A DNA stretch of 64,000 nt from Macrosoma leucophasiata (GCA_036365455.1 JAWQUS010000004.1:565501-629500); one strand, 5' to 3'. Shown: positions 1 to 10,698, counted from the stretch's first letter. Program-made: numbers and translations. The notes: generated from the sequence alone by a model not told the origin.

Positions 1-299
1 TTTCGTTTTTATGGCATTGATAGCTACAGTACATCGATCTATTTCTTGTGTCGTTCCTGTTAAAAACTTGTTATTGCGTATTCTTCAACAACAAATAAAT
101 AATTGTCGTGTTTACTTAGTGCAATAAGTAATTTAAATTAAATCTGTGATACTCCATAGTAACCCTAATTTTTAAAAGATTTGTCTAGTGTCAAATATTA
201 ATAAAATTATGTGGTAAAGTAAAAAGTAACGATTCATAAAACCGGTATCGTACAACACTACTACTAGAAAGCTGGTATCATTAATTTGGGAATTGACAT

Positions 300-498
300 T
301 TGCATGTGTCAATTTAGTCCGTAGCGAAAAAAAACAGACTGTAGACCCCTTTCAATTTTTTTCTGGTTTCCGTGGGCCCCCTCCTTGCTACATTTATATC
401 ACATTCCCATATTTCCCAATTTTATTCACGCCTACGTAGACCCCCATCGAGTGCCATGGACCCCAGGGGGTCTATATGGACCACTTTGGGAGTCACTG
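300..498 (+). mobile_element. hAT-type MITE, decayed copy
   Basis: The right end CCACTTTGGGAGTCACTG matches the terminus of the family defined at 14095-14266, and the internal motif ATCACATTCCCATAT is shared. The left terminus cannot be found and no 8-bp target duplication is visible. The copy sits in an arfaptin intron. Confidence 0.5.
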
Positions 499-559
499 GT
501 CTACATAAAAACTGAAGTCCGATGTCACATTAAATAATAATAAAAACCTTCAACGCAAC

Positions 560-600
560 CTTTGTACGTCCCACTGCTGGGACGCTTGTTATATTATTAT
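560..600 (+). repeat. Fragment of the 5S-headed SINE tail
   Basis: The run GTACGTCCCACTGCTGGG followed by TTATATTATTAT matches the 3' end of the element at 17622-18005 in reverse orientation. Only the tail is present. Confidence 0.5.
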
Positions 601-746
601 GCTCTTTTTATAGCACAGAGTTGAAAGGCTCACGAAAGTAATATAAGACGACCCTCTCTTTGATCCACGAATCACAAAAACATTCAAAATTATATAAATC
701 ACTATTCACTTTCGAGGATTATACCAAAGAGTATAAATAAACATAC

Positions 747-911
747 CAGTATCTACAGTCCGAGAGCTCTTCCCCAGTTTCTCATACAGTAACTGTTTGG
801 TACACTTGTATGTGGAGACTCCCCAACTGCGTATCGACTCCAGCTTGGTGGATCCAGCCCGGAGGAGTGTGCTGGTGCCTGCTGCTCCATTCTGTGACAC
901 ATCAGGTGGGG
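747..911 (-). CDS. Arfip: Arfaptin, coding exon 3 (start of the BAR-type domain)
   Basis: Reading leftwards, this 165-nt exon encodes a segment with the core WGVSTYKCTKQLLYEKLGK followed by SSRTVD. This is the signature at the start of the arfaptin (AH/BAR-like) domain, which in other animals binds Arf, Arl1 and Rac GTPases and curved trans-Golgi membrane. The acceptor is TTTTCAG just right of 911 and the donor is GTATGT at 746-741; both junctions are phase 1. The next residues expected in the family (a Leu/Glu-rich helix) are not found in 1-746, so the remaining exons lie left of the window and the gene is partial here. Family recognition is from memory of animal arfaptins. Confidence 0.85.
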
Positions 912-1400
912 CTGAAAACATTTTCAAGATTAAATGGTAAATCTGAGATATTTTTTTTATACAGTATAACACAAAGATTTCCATTGCTGCATCAAAGCCC
1001 CCTCATAAGGGGGGGAGGGGGGTATGCCATAATGTCACTCTTAGCATGTGGATTATTTACTAATAGACACTGAAATAATGATAAGAAAAATAACTTGATT
1101 CAAACACATTATGTAATATCAATTGCAACTATTGATTTTAAGAAGGATACTGTTATATTTTTGATACAGATAGTAGGTAGGTATATAGGTTATAAATATA
1201 GTCACCTATATGGAGCTAATCATAAACTCATAGCTTGTCTTTCAAGTCTTTCGTAGATGTAGCAATAGTAGGTATATAAATATTCTGCAAATATTGGGTG
1301 TTTAAATTTTATGCTTTATTATGATGCACTGACTACGAATTTTTGGAAATCCCAAAAACAGGGTTATGTTACGAATATACAGAAAAGTTTCAATACGCAC

Positions 1401-1531
1401 CATATGCGGGCGGAAAGGGCATGGAGCGCGACGTAGGGAACTTGGCTTCCGTGCCTGATGTGATAGAGTCGCTGGACTCGCGCAACGGCGGCGTATCCTT
1501 CAACATTTCGTGAATACTCCGCTCAGATTGC
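1401..1531 (-). CDS. Arfip: Arfaptin, coding exon 2
   Basis: This 131-nt exon encodes a stretch containing SIHEMLKDTPPLRES, then a Ser/Thr/Pro-rich linker ending PPAY, typical of the unstructured arfaptin N-terminus. The acceptor is GACGCAG right of 1531 (entered in phase 2) and the donor is GTGCGT at 1400-1395 (phase 1), which joins in frame to the exon at 911-747. The GC-rich third positions contrast with the AT-rich surroundings. The opposite strand is also open here (as far as FNIS-stop), but the phase agreement with both neighbouring exons favours the minus strand. If exon 1 were not used, an internal ATG at 1506 could serve, because there is an in-frame TGA just upstream in unspliced sequence. 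Confidence 0.75.
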
Positions 1532-1712
1532 CTGCGTCAAATAACGACAAATATACCAACTCCACATACAATTTACGCACAAACAAATACTAATGAATGT
1601 CCATTTAACGCCTACAAAAACAAGCAAACAGTTTAAACAATTGTACAATTGAAGGAAAATCAAAATATTGGTACTCCATTCCGAACTAAACAATGAATCA
1701 AACATGACGCAC

Positions 1713-1723
1713 CACTTGGACAT
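1713..1723 (-). CDS. Arfip: Arfaptin, coding exon 1 (start codon and three more residues)
   Basis: The 11 coding bases ATGTCCAAGTG are followed directly by a GTGCGT donor (1712-1707). The exon ends in phase 2, exactly what the acceptor of the exon starting at 1531 needs, so the protein would begin MSKW and run into exon 2. The ATG has a purine at -3. A very short first exon is easily a coincidence, so this is an inference from phase and splice sites only. The promoter and 5'UTR would lie at about 1724-1950, where no clear core element was recognised. Confidence 0.5.
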
Positions 1724-2047
1724 TTCGCTGGAAAACTATTTTTTTTAACACACCAATAATTGCGATTACGCCGCAATACTCAGACTTGTTACATTGAAAT
1801 TAAATAGGTCACAAATTCAGATTTAACATAAAATTATTTTTCGGATCGGGACTCCACTTCTGTCCACTACTCACTTCAAATGACTTCTCAATCTGTCATA
1901 ATCTGTCATCTGTCAAACAAATTGTTTTTTTAATGGTTTTTACGGCTGTGGTTTCCGCCTTTTCGCCTTTCTTCTTTTCATTTTCATGGTTCAATTCTTT
2001 ATGCTGATTGATCGCTAGACACTTTTACGTCCAATTTTCCTCCACAA

Positions 2048-2450
2048 GTGGAGGAAAATTGTTCCGCTAGTCCAGTCGGTCAACCGAACAATGGCGGTCA
2101 AACCATTTAAATCAGGCGTTAGTGAATATAATAGCGCGGGAGGGGCAGCAGCGTCCCACTTTAAAACTGCCACACTGCGATCGTCAATCCGTATGCCGGA
2201 CGTGGTGATTATGGCATATTCTCCCCAATATTACCCACAACCACACCGCGGACACTCCGCCAAAATTCCATACAAACGCTTAATTTGGTTTCTATTACAC
2301 AGACATCAATCAGTGACGTGTATTTACATGCGCACCTGTGTGCGTAGCACGTACAAAATACCAACCGTCGCCCATTAAAGGGGAAGAGGTTGAGTGATGC
2401 GAGCAAATCGGGCGGGACGTCGAAGTGTCCATTCTATACGTAGTATTATT
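2048..2450. repeat. Two adjoining interspersed repeats (family C and a 65-bp repeat)
   Basis: Bases 2048-2110 (containing CAACCGAACAATGGCGGTCA) recur at about 44230-44290 and 52500-52590. The part from about 2240 onwards (containing GACACTCCGCCAAAATTCCA) recurs at 3553-3770 and, inverted, at 50725-50960. Short ORFs here are carried by the repeats, and no host coding signal was seen. Confidence 0.6.
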
Positions 2451-2459
2451 ACCTATTCT

Positions 2460-2708
2460 CTGCCACAACCCTGTTGTGTCTCAGTTACTGCTTATTACAT
2501 CAGCTATCTGCTAGTGTAAGTCCCGTCAAAATCGGTCCCGCCGTTCCCAAGATTAGCCCCGCCAAACAGACAGACAGACAGACAAAAATCGTAAAAAAAG
2601 TTTTTTTGGTATATGTACCGTGTATACATACATAATGCATTTAGTAAAAAGCGGTTATTTAATTTTATATTACAAACAGACACTCCAATTTTATTTATTT
2701 GTATGGAT
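2460..2708 (-). repeat. Interspersed repeat with CAGA runs, probable RTE-type LINE tail
   Basis: About 250 bp containing CAGACAGACAGACAGACAAA and ACACTCCAATTTTATTTATT. The reverse complement occurs at 46128-46350, with the same spacing of the 'cggtacatat' and 'tttttactaaatgca' blocks. The class is inferred from general knowledge of lepidopteran repeats and is not proven. Confidence 0.5.
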
Positions 2709-2754
2709 ATTTTGTGTTTTGGATAAGTGGTTATTCACTCTAGGTAGTTTAAAT

Positions 2755-2957
2755 CGTGTTCCGGTTTGATGGTAATGTATGGCCCGGATGGCCCCATAAT
2801 AACTAGCACAGAGACATGACACCTCAGGTCTCAGAGGTGGCAACGTATTTATACTTTGACCTTTGGTTTTTATCTACCTAGATGTCTAGAAGCTGCAGTC
2901 ATCACTTAACATCAAGTGAAATGCATGCTTGTTTGCTATCTTGCTTAATTAAAAAAA
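2755..2957 (+). repeat. SINE-A, partial copy
   Basis: Contains the family blocks TGTTCCGG, GGTAATGTATGGCCC, CTGCAGTCATCACTTAACAT and GCTTGTTTGC, and ends in an A-rich tail. The head of the element is missing. Confidence 0.6.
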
Positions 2958-3552
2958 GGAAATGGGTAGGTTTTTGAAATAAAAGTCATTAATATTATGG
3001 CACCAACATAGTGTAATAAAATATTGTAACTACTTATTTAGTACAGTCATGGTATAGTGAAAAACATTTTATTGTGTAGATATAATGAAACGACTTCACT
3101 AGGTACGTATTTATAAAATTATATCAAAAAACGTATCATAATATTAGGTATTAAAGATATTTTTAAAGCTTTTGTGAATTAAGCTTAATAATACTACGTA
3201 CTTCATCAGACTTAACGCCACGAGGTTTTTAAATTAACCGACTTAAAAAAGGAGGAGGTTTTCAATTTGGCTGTACGTTTTTTTTTCTGTCATCCATTGA
3301 TAAGAAATCGATACTTGGTTGGTTATCAGGTGGTACCACAAATATTATGTAGGTAACAACCTATTTTATAATGTAAAGGGGACTTATTCGCGTACTATTT
3401 TTAAATACTTCCATTAAAATAGTACGCGATTAAGTTCCGTTTACAGTATAAAAATATGAATACAAATCGTGAAAGCTTAAAACAAGGTACCAACCTATTT
3501 ACATAAACCATAGAGCAGCTCGGCCCACCGGTCGCGGCGGACCGTAGGCACA

Positions 3553-3770
3553 CCACGGACACTCCGCCAAAATTCCATACAAACGCTTAATTTGGTTTCT
3601 ATTACACAGACATCAATCAGTGACGTGTATTTACACGCACACCTGTGTGCGTAGCACGTAAAAAATACCAACCGTCGCCCATAAGAGGGGAAGGGGTTGA
3701 GTTATGCGGGCAAATCGGGCGGGACGTCGAAGTGTCCATTCTATACGTAGTATTATTAGATATTCTCTGC
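3553..3770 (+). repeat. Interspersed repeat family C, second copy
   Basis: Nearly identical to about 2255-2460 (GGACACTCCGCCAAAATTCC through TACGTAGTATTATTA). Both strands are open over short distances, but this is repeat sequence, not a gene. Confidence 0.6.
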
Positions 3771-4837
3771 CGGTGGGGAGAAGCCATAGCGTTTATTACC
3801 GATAAAAAACAGTCTGTCATTTTTTGCGAGGGGAAATACGTGTGACAAACACTCACACTACAAACATCGTCTATAACTACGAAACTCACATCTCGACTCT
3901 AACAAAATACATAAACAATTTCACGCACACATTTAAATATCTGGGCAACAGGCATAGGATCATTTGGTCTTGTACTTTGGAAAGCCTGCATATGGCTACT
4001 CCCTTCCGGTCCGCGGCCGGTGGCCCGTGTTGCTCTATGACGTAAACATATTTTATGATGCGTGTGTCTTCACGCCAAGTGCCTTACGGGGTAGATAGAG
4101 AGCGTGGTGTGCCAAATATCTCGATTCTCCCAGAATTATCAATGTAATGCTCGCTTAAATTTAAAGACCAACCAGCTACGCACCTACCTACTTAAACAAA
4201 AAATTACAACTAATTATGAGTTAACTTACATTCTGTGTATAATACATAGAACAGGTATAAATAGGTAATAATATAACAACATTGTAAATTGTATAATATT
4301 TTTAATTTTTAAACCTATTTTACCCTTTCAATAATACACTTACAACTAATTTCTACACAAGACTAGTTAGTCGGTAGGTGAAACTTAATATTAATTGTAA
4401 ACATAAACTCAGTTTCTGAGAATCTTAAAAGTTTACCTTTTCGATAGTGCTACAGTTTCGATCTATGTATTTTGTTCGATTAACTTTATTTGACGTATTA
4501 TTTACTGGTAAGGATTTGATAGATATAAACCGCAAACATAAAATTAATTGAAGGAAAGTTTTTTATTGCTTTTTTGTTTGAAAAATTACCTTTTTTACAA
4601 AAACTAAAAATAATTATTATGTCCGTTTGACAGATTCCAAAAAAATATTTGAGCATTGACCTTGTATGTATGAAAGTACTAGACATACTCTCCTTGGTAG
4701 CATGGTTTTAGTTTCCAGAAGACAATTTACCACACTTTCCCATACCTAGTAGGTAATAATAACAGATGAGGTGAAAACGTCTACGTAAGTAAATATCTGT
4801 AAAAACAATTGAAAAATGGAACGGGATTGCTTGTTCA

Positions 4838-5100
4838 CCACCATGGCACAGGCACCACCGCATTACCTTATATACTTGCCGCTACATGGTAGTGTTCAGC
4901 ACTATCGTGTTCCGGTCAGGTGGTAATGTACCGCCCTGAAATTTCCGGCACAGAGGCATAACACCTAATGCCTCAGGAGTGGCAGCGCATCCACATTTTG
5001 ACCTCTGGTCATTGTGTGGGTGTCTATTGGCTGCAGTCATCACTTAACATCAATGTTAACTGCACGTTTGTATGACACTTTTATTACACAAAAAAAAAGT
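4838..5100 (+). repeat. SINE-A copy, sense, with poly(A) tail
   Basis: The family sequence runs from CACCACCGCATTACC to GTATGACACTTTTATTACAC and ends in a run of nine A. Only the first ~40 bases of the head are degraded. Confidence 0.7.
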
Positions 5101-6950
5101 TGAAATTTAAAAAGGGAGTTCCTTTCTGTATCAGGATTTTCGAAAGTCGGTATTCAGAAGCACACTGATAGACAACCGAAGTTTATTTTCCATTATTTTA
5201 TTAAATAACTACCTTACTATATGATAATACAGAACTCGGAAACCGGGCATTCAAAACAAACTTTCACTTTTACAGTTCACTTAGGTACATTAAAGACATT
5301 GATTAACAAATTATACAATATTTTACAATAGTAACAATATTTATAAATTAATATATATATATGAAACCTTCATAGACATTTGACAACCTTTTAAAAGATA
5401 TTTATAAAGTTAAAGTATGACATTGTCTATCAGTTCAGTGGAAAATATTATTCAAATTGATACAACATAAAATAAAATATAAATCTTAATAATTTCCTAC
5501 AATTTAATAATTGATTGTTTGTAAAGAAAGCACGGACATTTAATTGTTGATTCTCTTATCTTTTTAGACGAATCACATTGTTGTTTTATGCTTCAAGGAA
5601 AACACTAATCATATATATATTATATCGCGAACTTATTTGTAATAAGGCCCCGATTTAGATCGATGAACCAATGTAAGTTGGTTTATTACAAGTACCTAGT
5701 TCTCAGGTTTAAGAGTTAAAAGTAAAGTTCTTAATTCGGCAATAGTTTAGTACTCTTTAAGAGATATGCTTATGTGTGTTTTGATATAAGGAAATTGACC
5801 TAACTCTTTATAAAACGGACGGAATAAATGTGAGATATTGATTTATTGATCTTAGTAGATATTTGATTTGTCGTCTTGTTCTTCTTCTAGATCCCAATAC
5901 ACGTGTTTACGCAGATGATCTGGTTTATCAGCTGACACCTGTTGCTTGACATTACGTTATCCTATTTCAAGTGTCTGAATAGAAAAAGTCCTTCGAGCCA
6001 AATATTGATTTTAGGTAAAAACGAGTAGACTTGAATGTTTGGGGGGTACCTACTTAATAAACAAAGAAATTTCTTATCACAGGAAACACGCTAATTATCT
6101 TAAATATTAATAAAAAAAATTGTTGAAACCAGTAAAAAATTATAAAATAATTCTCTTTTATAAATTAACAAGCAAAGAGCAATTAACGTTTATTTTTCGA
6201 TGTTTTGCCATTAATTAAAGGATGCCTCAGCCGAACTGACAGACAAGAAACATTGATGAGATAAAACAACACTGGACATTCATTTCGTAGCTCATTCATA
6301 TTTAATTATTTCCTGTAGACAAATGCGTTAAATTTGTTATTTAATTTCAAGTAAGTAAAATAATGTTTCGAGCGTTTATTAGCATTCTCAGAAAGAGAGT
6401 GTAAATAAAGCGAACATTTTCCCCCTTCATTTCCTTGTCATTATTTTATTGGATTTTCGTAATAACTTACCCCATCACTAGCCCAGTTGGTCTCGCTCTA
6501 CATAACACAGTGTGAAAGTGTCAATCAAATACTACCTACACATATTTTTCGATTTTGTTTGCTAAGAAACATATTTTAGAATTCAGTTGTGAAAAAACAA
6601 ATTTTAACATTATTATTATAATTATTTACTGCGAGTGGTTCACAAATAACATCGCGTTAACCACCCGTAGTGGACGCCGTAAAACGAGGCGGTGCTGGTC
6701 GGGTGCCGGGTGGCTGTGTACCCTTACAATCGTTGACTCTGACCTTCAACCTCCCTGAGTTAGAACGAGATTAACAGACTTCACAACGACTTTATTTTGA
6801 AGTCGATAAAGTCGAACTTTCAATCCTTACTTTGATTCATAGACGTTTGCCTCTTGTTTTACTTTACTATAACTAGGTACCTACTTATTCTTCACTTACT
6901 AGGTAAAGATGTTCTTTCCAATGTGAAGTAAACGTTTTGACAAGTTTGTG
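5101..6950. other. AT-rich intergenic stretch, no gene seen
   Basis: Between the receptor's 3' end and the SINE-A at 4838, no exon-like GC-rich open block, no recognisable transposase and no tRNA-like fold was found on either strand. Short (TA)n tracts occur near 5350 and 5615. Bases 6660-6770 are briefly GC-richer and open on the plus strand (GRRKTRRCWSGAG) without family similarity. Confidence 0.5.
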
Positions 6951-6956
6951 TAACAA

Positions 6957-6962
6957 TTTATT
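6957..6962 (-). promoter_or_regulatory. Poly(A) signal of the receptor gene
   Basis: AATAAA on the minus strand, about 118 nt after the TAG that ends the receptor reading frame. Its position supports the exon at 7286-7080 being the terminal exon. Confidence 0.6.
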
Positions 6963-7079
6963 GGAATACTAAGTCACGTATAGTCGCAGATCCTTGGAAT
7001 ATTCTACGCCCTATTCTATAAACATAACCCTCGCGAGCTGCTAGAATTTCCATTTTAAAGTTCGTCTTCCGTAAAGCGG

Positions 7080-7286
7080 CTACAGGGTGGGGTAAGGTGT
7101 GTGGTGAGTTTCGTTGAGGGAGGTGAGGGGGGCCAAGTGGGTGTGCGCGGGGGGGACGTTCGGGGTGAGGGTGGAGTAGGGGGGCGGCCGCAGGGGACGC
7201 ATCTCGGCCGCACTACTGTCGCTCAGCACCGTCGTCTCCGGCGGACAACACGATGTCTTCATCGACTCGGTCGATGTTCGGTGGTT
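7080..7286 (-). CDS. Prostaglandin-E2-receptor-like GPCR, coding exon 6 (cytoplasmic tail, stop)
   Basis: This last coding exon encodes 68 residues and a TAG. The acceptor CTTCACAG lies right of 7286 and the exon is entered in phase 0, matching the phase-0 donor of exon 5. The block is very GC-rich, unlike the surrounding introns. The tail is rich in Ser, Thr and Pro (for example VLSDSSAAEMRPLRPPPYST), as expected for a receptor tail with phosphorylation sites, and holds a PPPY motif of the kind bound by WW domains of Nedd4-type ubiquitin ligases. Assignment to the receptor rests on position, strand, phase and the AATAAA downstream, because receptor tails are poorly conserved. Confidence 0.7.
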   Translation of the reverse strand, partial: NHRTSTESMKTSCCPPETTVLSDSSAAEMRPLRPPPYSTLTPNVPPAHTHLAPLTSLNETHHTPYPTL

Positions 7287-7370
7287 CTGTGAAGATTAAT
7301 AAAACATCACCTGCATTTCTTCAATTCAAATTCTGCATTCCAAATCAATAGGTTGAAATAGGTCTCATCT

Positions 7371-7600
7371 TAGTAGTGGTAGCGTTCCAGTGCAGGAGAT
7401 CAAGGGCGTCGGCACCGCCGCATTACCTAATTTATCTGCCGCTAAATGGTTGTGTTCGGCGCTAACGTATTTCGGTTAGATGGTAATGTATGACCCCGTA
7501 ATAACTATCACAGATACATGACAACTGGAGTCACAGGGGTGGCAACGCATCAGGATTTTGTCTTCTGGTTTTTATGTAGATGTGTATACCAGGCAGCTAG
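7371..7600 (+). repeat. SINE-A copy, sense, 3'-truncated
   Basis: Starts AGTAGTGGTAGCGTTCCAG (the head of the family) and runs to the block around TTTTATGTAGATGTGTAT, then diverges without a poly(A) tail. Confidence 0.6.
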
Positions 7601-7789
7601 ACAAACATTCCTTAATTGGGTTTGGTTTGGTCAGCCACGGAGCGGCCTGATATGACTGTATAAAAAAAAAACCAATTAAAATACTATCAAAATCAGGAAC
7701 AAAAATAAATGAACATATTAGCATCCAAACATAAAAACAAAGATTTCAGGGGATTTTGGAAGCCAACAAAAAAAATAAGCCCAAAGCTT

Positions 7790-8077
7790 TTTTTTTTTTT
7801 ATTTAATCGTAGTGGCAAACAAGCATGCAGTTCACATTCATGTTAAGCGATGACTGCAGCCTATAGACACTTACACAAAGACCAAGGTCAAAATGCAGAT
7901 GCGTTACCACACCTGAGGCCCAAGGTGGTATGCCTCTGTGCCGGAAATTACAGGGCCGTACATTACCACCTGACCGGAACACGATAGTGCTGAACACTAC
8001 CATTTAGCGGCAAGTAAATTAGGTAATGCGGTGGTGCCTACGCCCGCGAGCTCCGTCACTGGAGCTCTACCACCAGT
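7790..8077 (-). repeat. SINE-A, near full-length, antisense
   Basis: A poly(T) run at 7790-7801 marks the 3' tail and the element ends at the head block CTCTACCACCAGT. Use this with 16008-16292 and 40157-40439 as reference copies of the ~290-bp family. Confidence 0.75.
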
Positions 8078-8429
8078 GAGCCTGGCGTCCCAGTGAGCAT
8101 TGAAGGCGTCAGTGACCCCACAGCAATTGCAATTATTTGTACTCGTATATATATCACACTTTGAAGTGCATCCACTCTCGGACATTAAAGATGGGGAGAA
8201 TGCGAATGCTGAGGTGGTCTTGTCCGGTGTGGCAGAGAGCGTTACTGTTAAAGACGTGTCTTTAACGATAAAGGAGATGACGATAAGTCCTCGGTAATGA
8301 CCTGGGTACGACGGTCTCCGTATTGAGCATTTACTCCATGCAGGCACGCACCTGCCAAGACTCCTGGGTATGTTTTTTACCATTTGTAAACGGCATTCTT
8401 ACTTGCCTGCTGAGCTGATGTTAAATTTG

Positions 8430-8580
8430 TAGTGCCCATTGTAAAAAATAAAACGGGCAATATTTCTGATAAGACTAACTATCAACCGATTTTATTGGCT
8501 ACACGGTCACGGCTAAGGTGTTTGACGGTTTACTTGAGAGACAACTTAAAGACCTTATTAAAGAACACAATATAAAGTTA
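8430..8580 (+). mobile_element. LINE reverse-transcriptase relic
   Basis: Plus-strand translation gives VPIVKNKTGNISDKTNYQPI, then after a frameshift a match to AKVFDGLLERQLKDLIKEH. This is the region between RT blocks 1 and 2 of a non-LTR retrotransposon. It is short and frameshifted, so non-functional. Confidence 0.6.
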
Positions 8581-8582
8581 AT

Positions 8583-8821
8583 TGTTTTATATTATTTCAC
8601 ATTAACACATGCTTGTGAAATATATCTTATTTAAAGAAAAATGGAAAGAAAAATTTGACTTCAGGCGAGAGTCGAACTCGCGGCCTACTGGGAATCTAGT
8701 TCAGCCGCTCTTCCAATTGAGCTACTGAAGTCCTGCCCGATTTGTCAAATCTTTCCTTCACATTTATTGCATTGCTTTATGGTAGCAGCAGCGCCATCTA
8801 TTGCCAACTATGCTAGTTAGG
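8583..8821 (-). repeat. tRNA-like repeat unit, copy 1
   Basis: On the minus strand the block near 8665-8735 folds as a cloverleaf: acceptor ACTTCAG/CTGAAGT, D stem GCTC/GAGC, T stem GCGAG/CTCGC with loop TTCGACT, and a weak anticodon arm with a 9-nt loop. Flanks (GAAAAATGGAAAGAAAAATT and ACACATGCTTGTGAAATATA) are shared with copies at 13105-13567 and 49973-50352. A and B boxes for Pol III are intact, but the oversized anticodon loop argues against a working tRNA. Confidence 0.65.
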
Positions 8822-8996
8822 CACTGAACAATTTTGTATAATATGGAAAGAATCGATTATTTACAAATTCCTCCATTTCAGGCCATTCATGTTATCTACT
8901 GGTGGTGGGACTCCACCAGTAGATAACATGAATGGCCTGAAATGGAGGAATTTGTAAATAATCGATTCTTTCCATATTATACAAAATTGTTCAGTG
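8822..8996. repeat. Perfect 84-bp inverted repeat with 7-nt loop
   Basis: Left arm 8822-8905, loop TGGGACT (8906-8912), right arm 8913-8996; every base pairs when checked by hand. The right arm runs on into a LINE 3' tail (8997-9125), so the left arm is an inverted duplicate of the LINE's 5'-most preserved part. Confidence 0.9.
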
Positions 8997-9125
8997 TCTA
9001 TTTAATTTATTATGTATTTTTGATTATTATTAGTGGTTATTCACTCTTGGTTAGTTTAAAAAAAAATGACGATGTAAAAGTGCTCTCCAGGAGCCTAATT
9101 ATATGAAATAAATGAATAAACTGAA
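8913..9125 (+). mobile_element. LINE 3' end, 5'-truncated
   Basis: The tail containing TAGTGGTTATTCACTCTTGG and AAAAGTGCTCTCCAGGAGCC ends ATGAAATAAATGAATAAA. The same tail appears inverted at 49325-49470 and in pieces near 2720, 47608 and 57390, so this is an interspersed LINE family. No ORF remains. Confidence 0.55.
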
Positions 9126-9360
9126 TAAACTGAAGAGCTCGAGGGCGAAGGCACCATCGCATTACCATATCTACTTGCCGCTAATGATTGGTATACGGCC
9201 CTGTAATGTCCGGCACAGAGGCATAACAATATAGGCCTCACGAGTGGCAATGAAATATTTTTTTAAAAAGTGAAATACTTTTTCTGGCGTTTACGTTTTG
9301 GCTAAAATATTACTTACCATCAATAATTATGAACTATATCCTTGTTTGCTTCATAACATG

Positions 9361-9535
9361 TTTTTTTTTTATGTTCTGACGGTGGCAAACAAGCATGCAG
9401 TTCAGTTAAGTGATGACGGCAGCCTATAGATACTCACACAAAGATCAGAGGTACAAAATGCAGATGCGTTGCCACCCCTAAGACCTTACTTGTTATGTCT
9501 CTGTGATAGTTATTACGGGGCCATACAATGAAAAA
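9361..9535 (-). repeat. SINE-A, 5'-truncated, antisense
   Basis: A poly(T) run followed by GTGGCAAACAAGCATGCAGT, extending to GTGATAGTTATTACGGGGCC. It ends close to the splice donor of receptor exon 5 (9565-9570). Confidence 0.65.
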
Positions 9536-9570
9536 AAAATGAAAAATCTGTCATAAACATTATAACGTAC

Positions 9571-9744
9571 CCGCTTGAAGCAATGGCCGATGGAGTGCCA
9601 GAAGGCAGAAGGTGAGACGCGCAGCACATAGACCATGGGGTCGAACACGTAGTTGCACAGCATGAGCACGTCGGAGAGGCGGCCTAAGGTGTCAAGTCGC
9701 GCCCAATCCCCCTTTCCGAGTGCCAAGTACAGCATTGAGGTTAC
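9571..9744 (-). CDS. Prostaglandin-E2-receptor-like GPCR, coding exon 5 (TM7)
   Basis: 58 codons (174 nt, phase 0 at both ends). The acceptor is ATGACAG right of 9744 and the donor is GTACGT at 9570-9565. It encodes extracellular loop 3, then TM7 with NYVFDPMVYVL and the start of helix 8 (AFWHSIGHCFKR). DPxVY in place of the usual NPxxY is characteristic of prostanoid receptors (DPWVY/DPWIY). In the vertebrate EP receptors an Arg nine residues before this Asp contacts the prostaglandin carboxylate. Here that position is Val and the nearest Arg is one turn earlier. Intron 4, between this exon and exon 4, is 27.7 kb. Confidence 0.85.
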
Positions 9745-9829
9745 CTGTCATACACAAACACATATATTTTATGAGGAATGAGGCATAGTTTACCAGTGCC
9801 GTAAATAAGGGTGTGCCAACGTTGGCCAG

Positions 9830-10046
9830 GCATGGAAAGCGCAGATTCTGGGGGGCGCAGAAATTGCCAGACCAAAAAAATGTAAGAGCGGAGTAATATG
9901 GGAGTTCGTCTAAAATGGAAGAGTCCTTCCGGGCTGGCAGAACGTTGGCAACTCCCCTGGTATTGCAAATGTTCATATTCAACGGTGACCACTTTCCATC
10001 AGGTGGCCCATTTCCTTGTTTGTCAACCTTCAGGCATAAAAAAAAC
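9830..10046 (+). mobile_element. LINE/SINE 3' end with poly(A), 5'-truncated
   Basis: Contains CTGGCAGAACGTTGGCAACT and GTGACCACTTTCCATCAGGT and ends in a run of A at about 10038-10045. The reverse complement closely matches the 3' end of the LINE at 41041-44062 (about 41060-41200), so this is a short copy of that family or of a SINE sharing its tail. Confidence 0.6.
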
Positions 10047-10698
10047 ATTGGCGTATGTAGCGTCGGCTAGGCAAGACACAGCCGGAGCAAGCTCAAGGGA
10101 CCCCTTGGCTTTCATAAACAAGGGGGTTCCTATATTTTAATAAGTACCCCCACTGCGATCGCCAATCTTCCTGCCTAGCGTGGCGATTATGGCAGGTCCT
10201 CCATTGACGCACAACACTATTGTTGGCGTTTTTGGGGAAGACTGCCCAGCTGGAGACGTGTTTCGGCTGAAGTGTTGATGATGATAGATATTACGGGGCC
10301 ATACTTAGGTAATTGGAACCCTTTAATACGCGCGGCCCGACATGCGCCTGGCCGGTTTTTTTTACTACGAAAATAGGTTCCAATAATAACAGACTCCAAT
10401 AATAACAGACTACACAAAAGAAAAGACGTCAACTAATGATGAGCACGTGTGTAATATCGGGGCGATATTAATTGAGTTCACCACATGACGCTAATAGCCG
10501 TCCATCTTTAATTGATCAATTCCTTGAAAATCCTCCCTTTCCTATTAATTTGTTAGCAGGTCAGTAACTTTAGCACCTAGTTAATAAAGCAAACAGTGAT
10601 AAACCATTTAGGTAATAATCGTTGTCGTGTCTAAAAAAGTTTCCTGAAGTCACAAATTCATTAGCCAAAGTGATCGTGTAAGATAAACACATATAATT

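Noticed and set aside
1387..1513. Plus-strand coding frame ending in FNIS-stop
   Set aside because: Open and GC-rich, but lacks a good acceptor and partner exon; the minus-strand arfaptin exon fits both neighbours in phase.
7101..7292. Plus-strand Gly/Arg-rich ORF
   Set aside because: Shadow of receptor exon 6, which has acceptor, phase and stop on the minus strand.
7997..8383. 128-codon minus-strand ORF
   Set aside because: Half is antisense SINE-A; the rest has no recognisable domain.
8640..8735. Functional tRNA gene
   Set aside because: The cloverleaf has good acceptor, D and T stems but a 9-nt anticodon loop, and the block is repeated with its flanks elsewhere, so it is a repeat.
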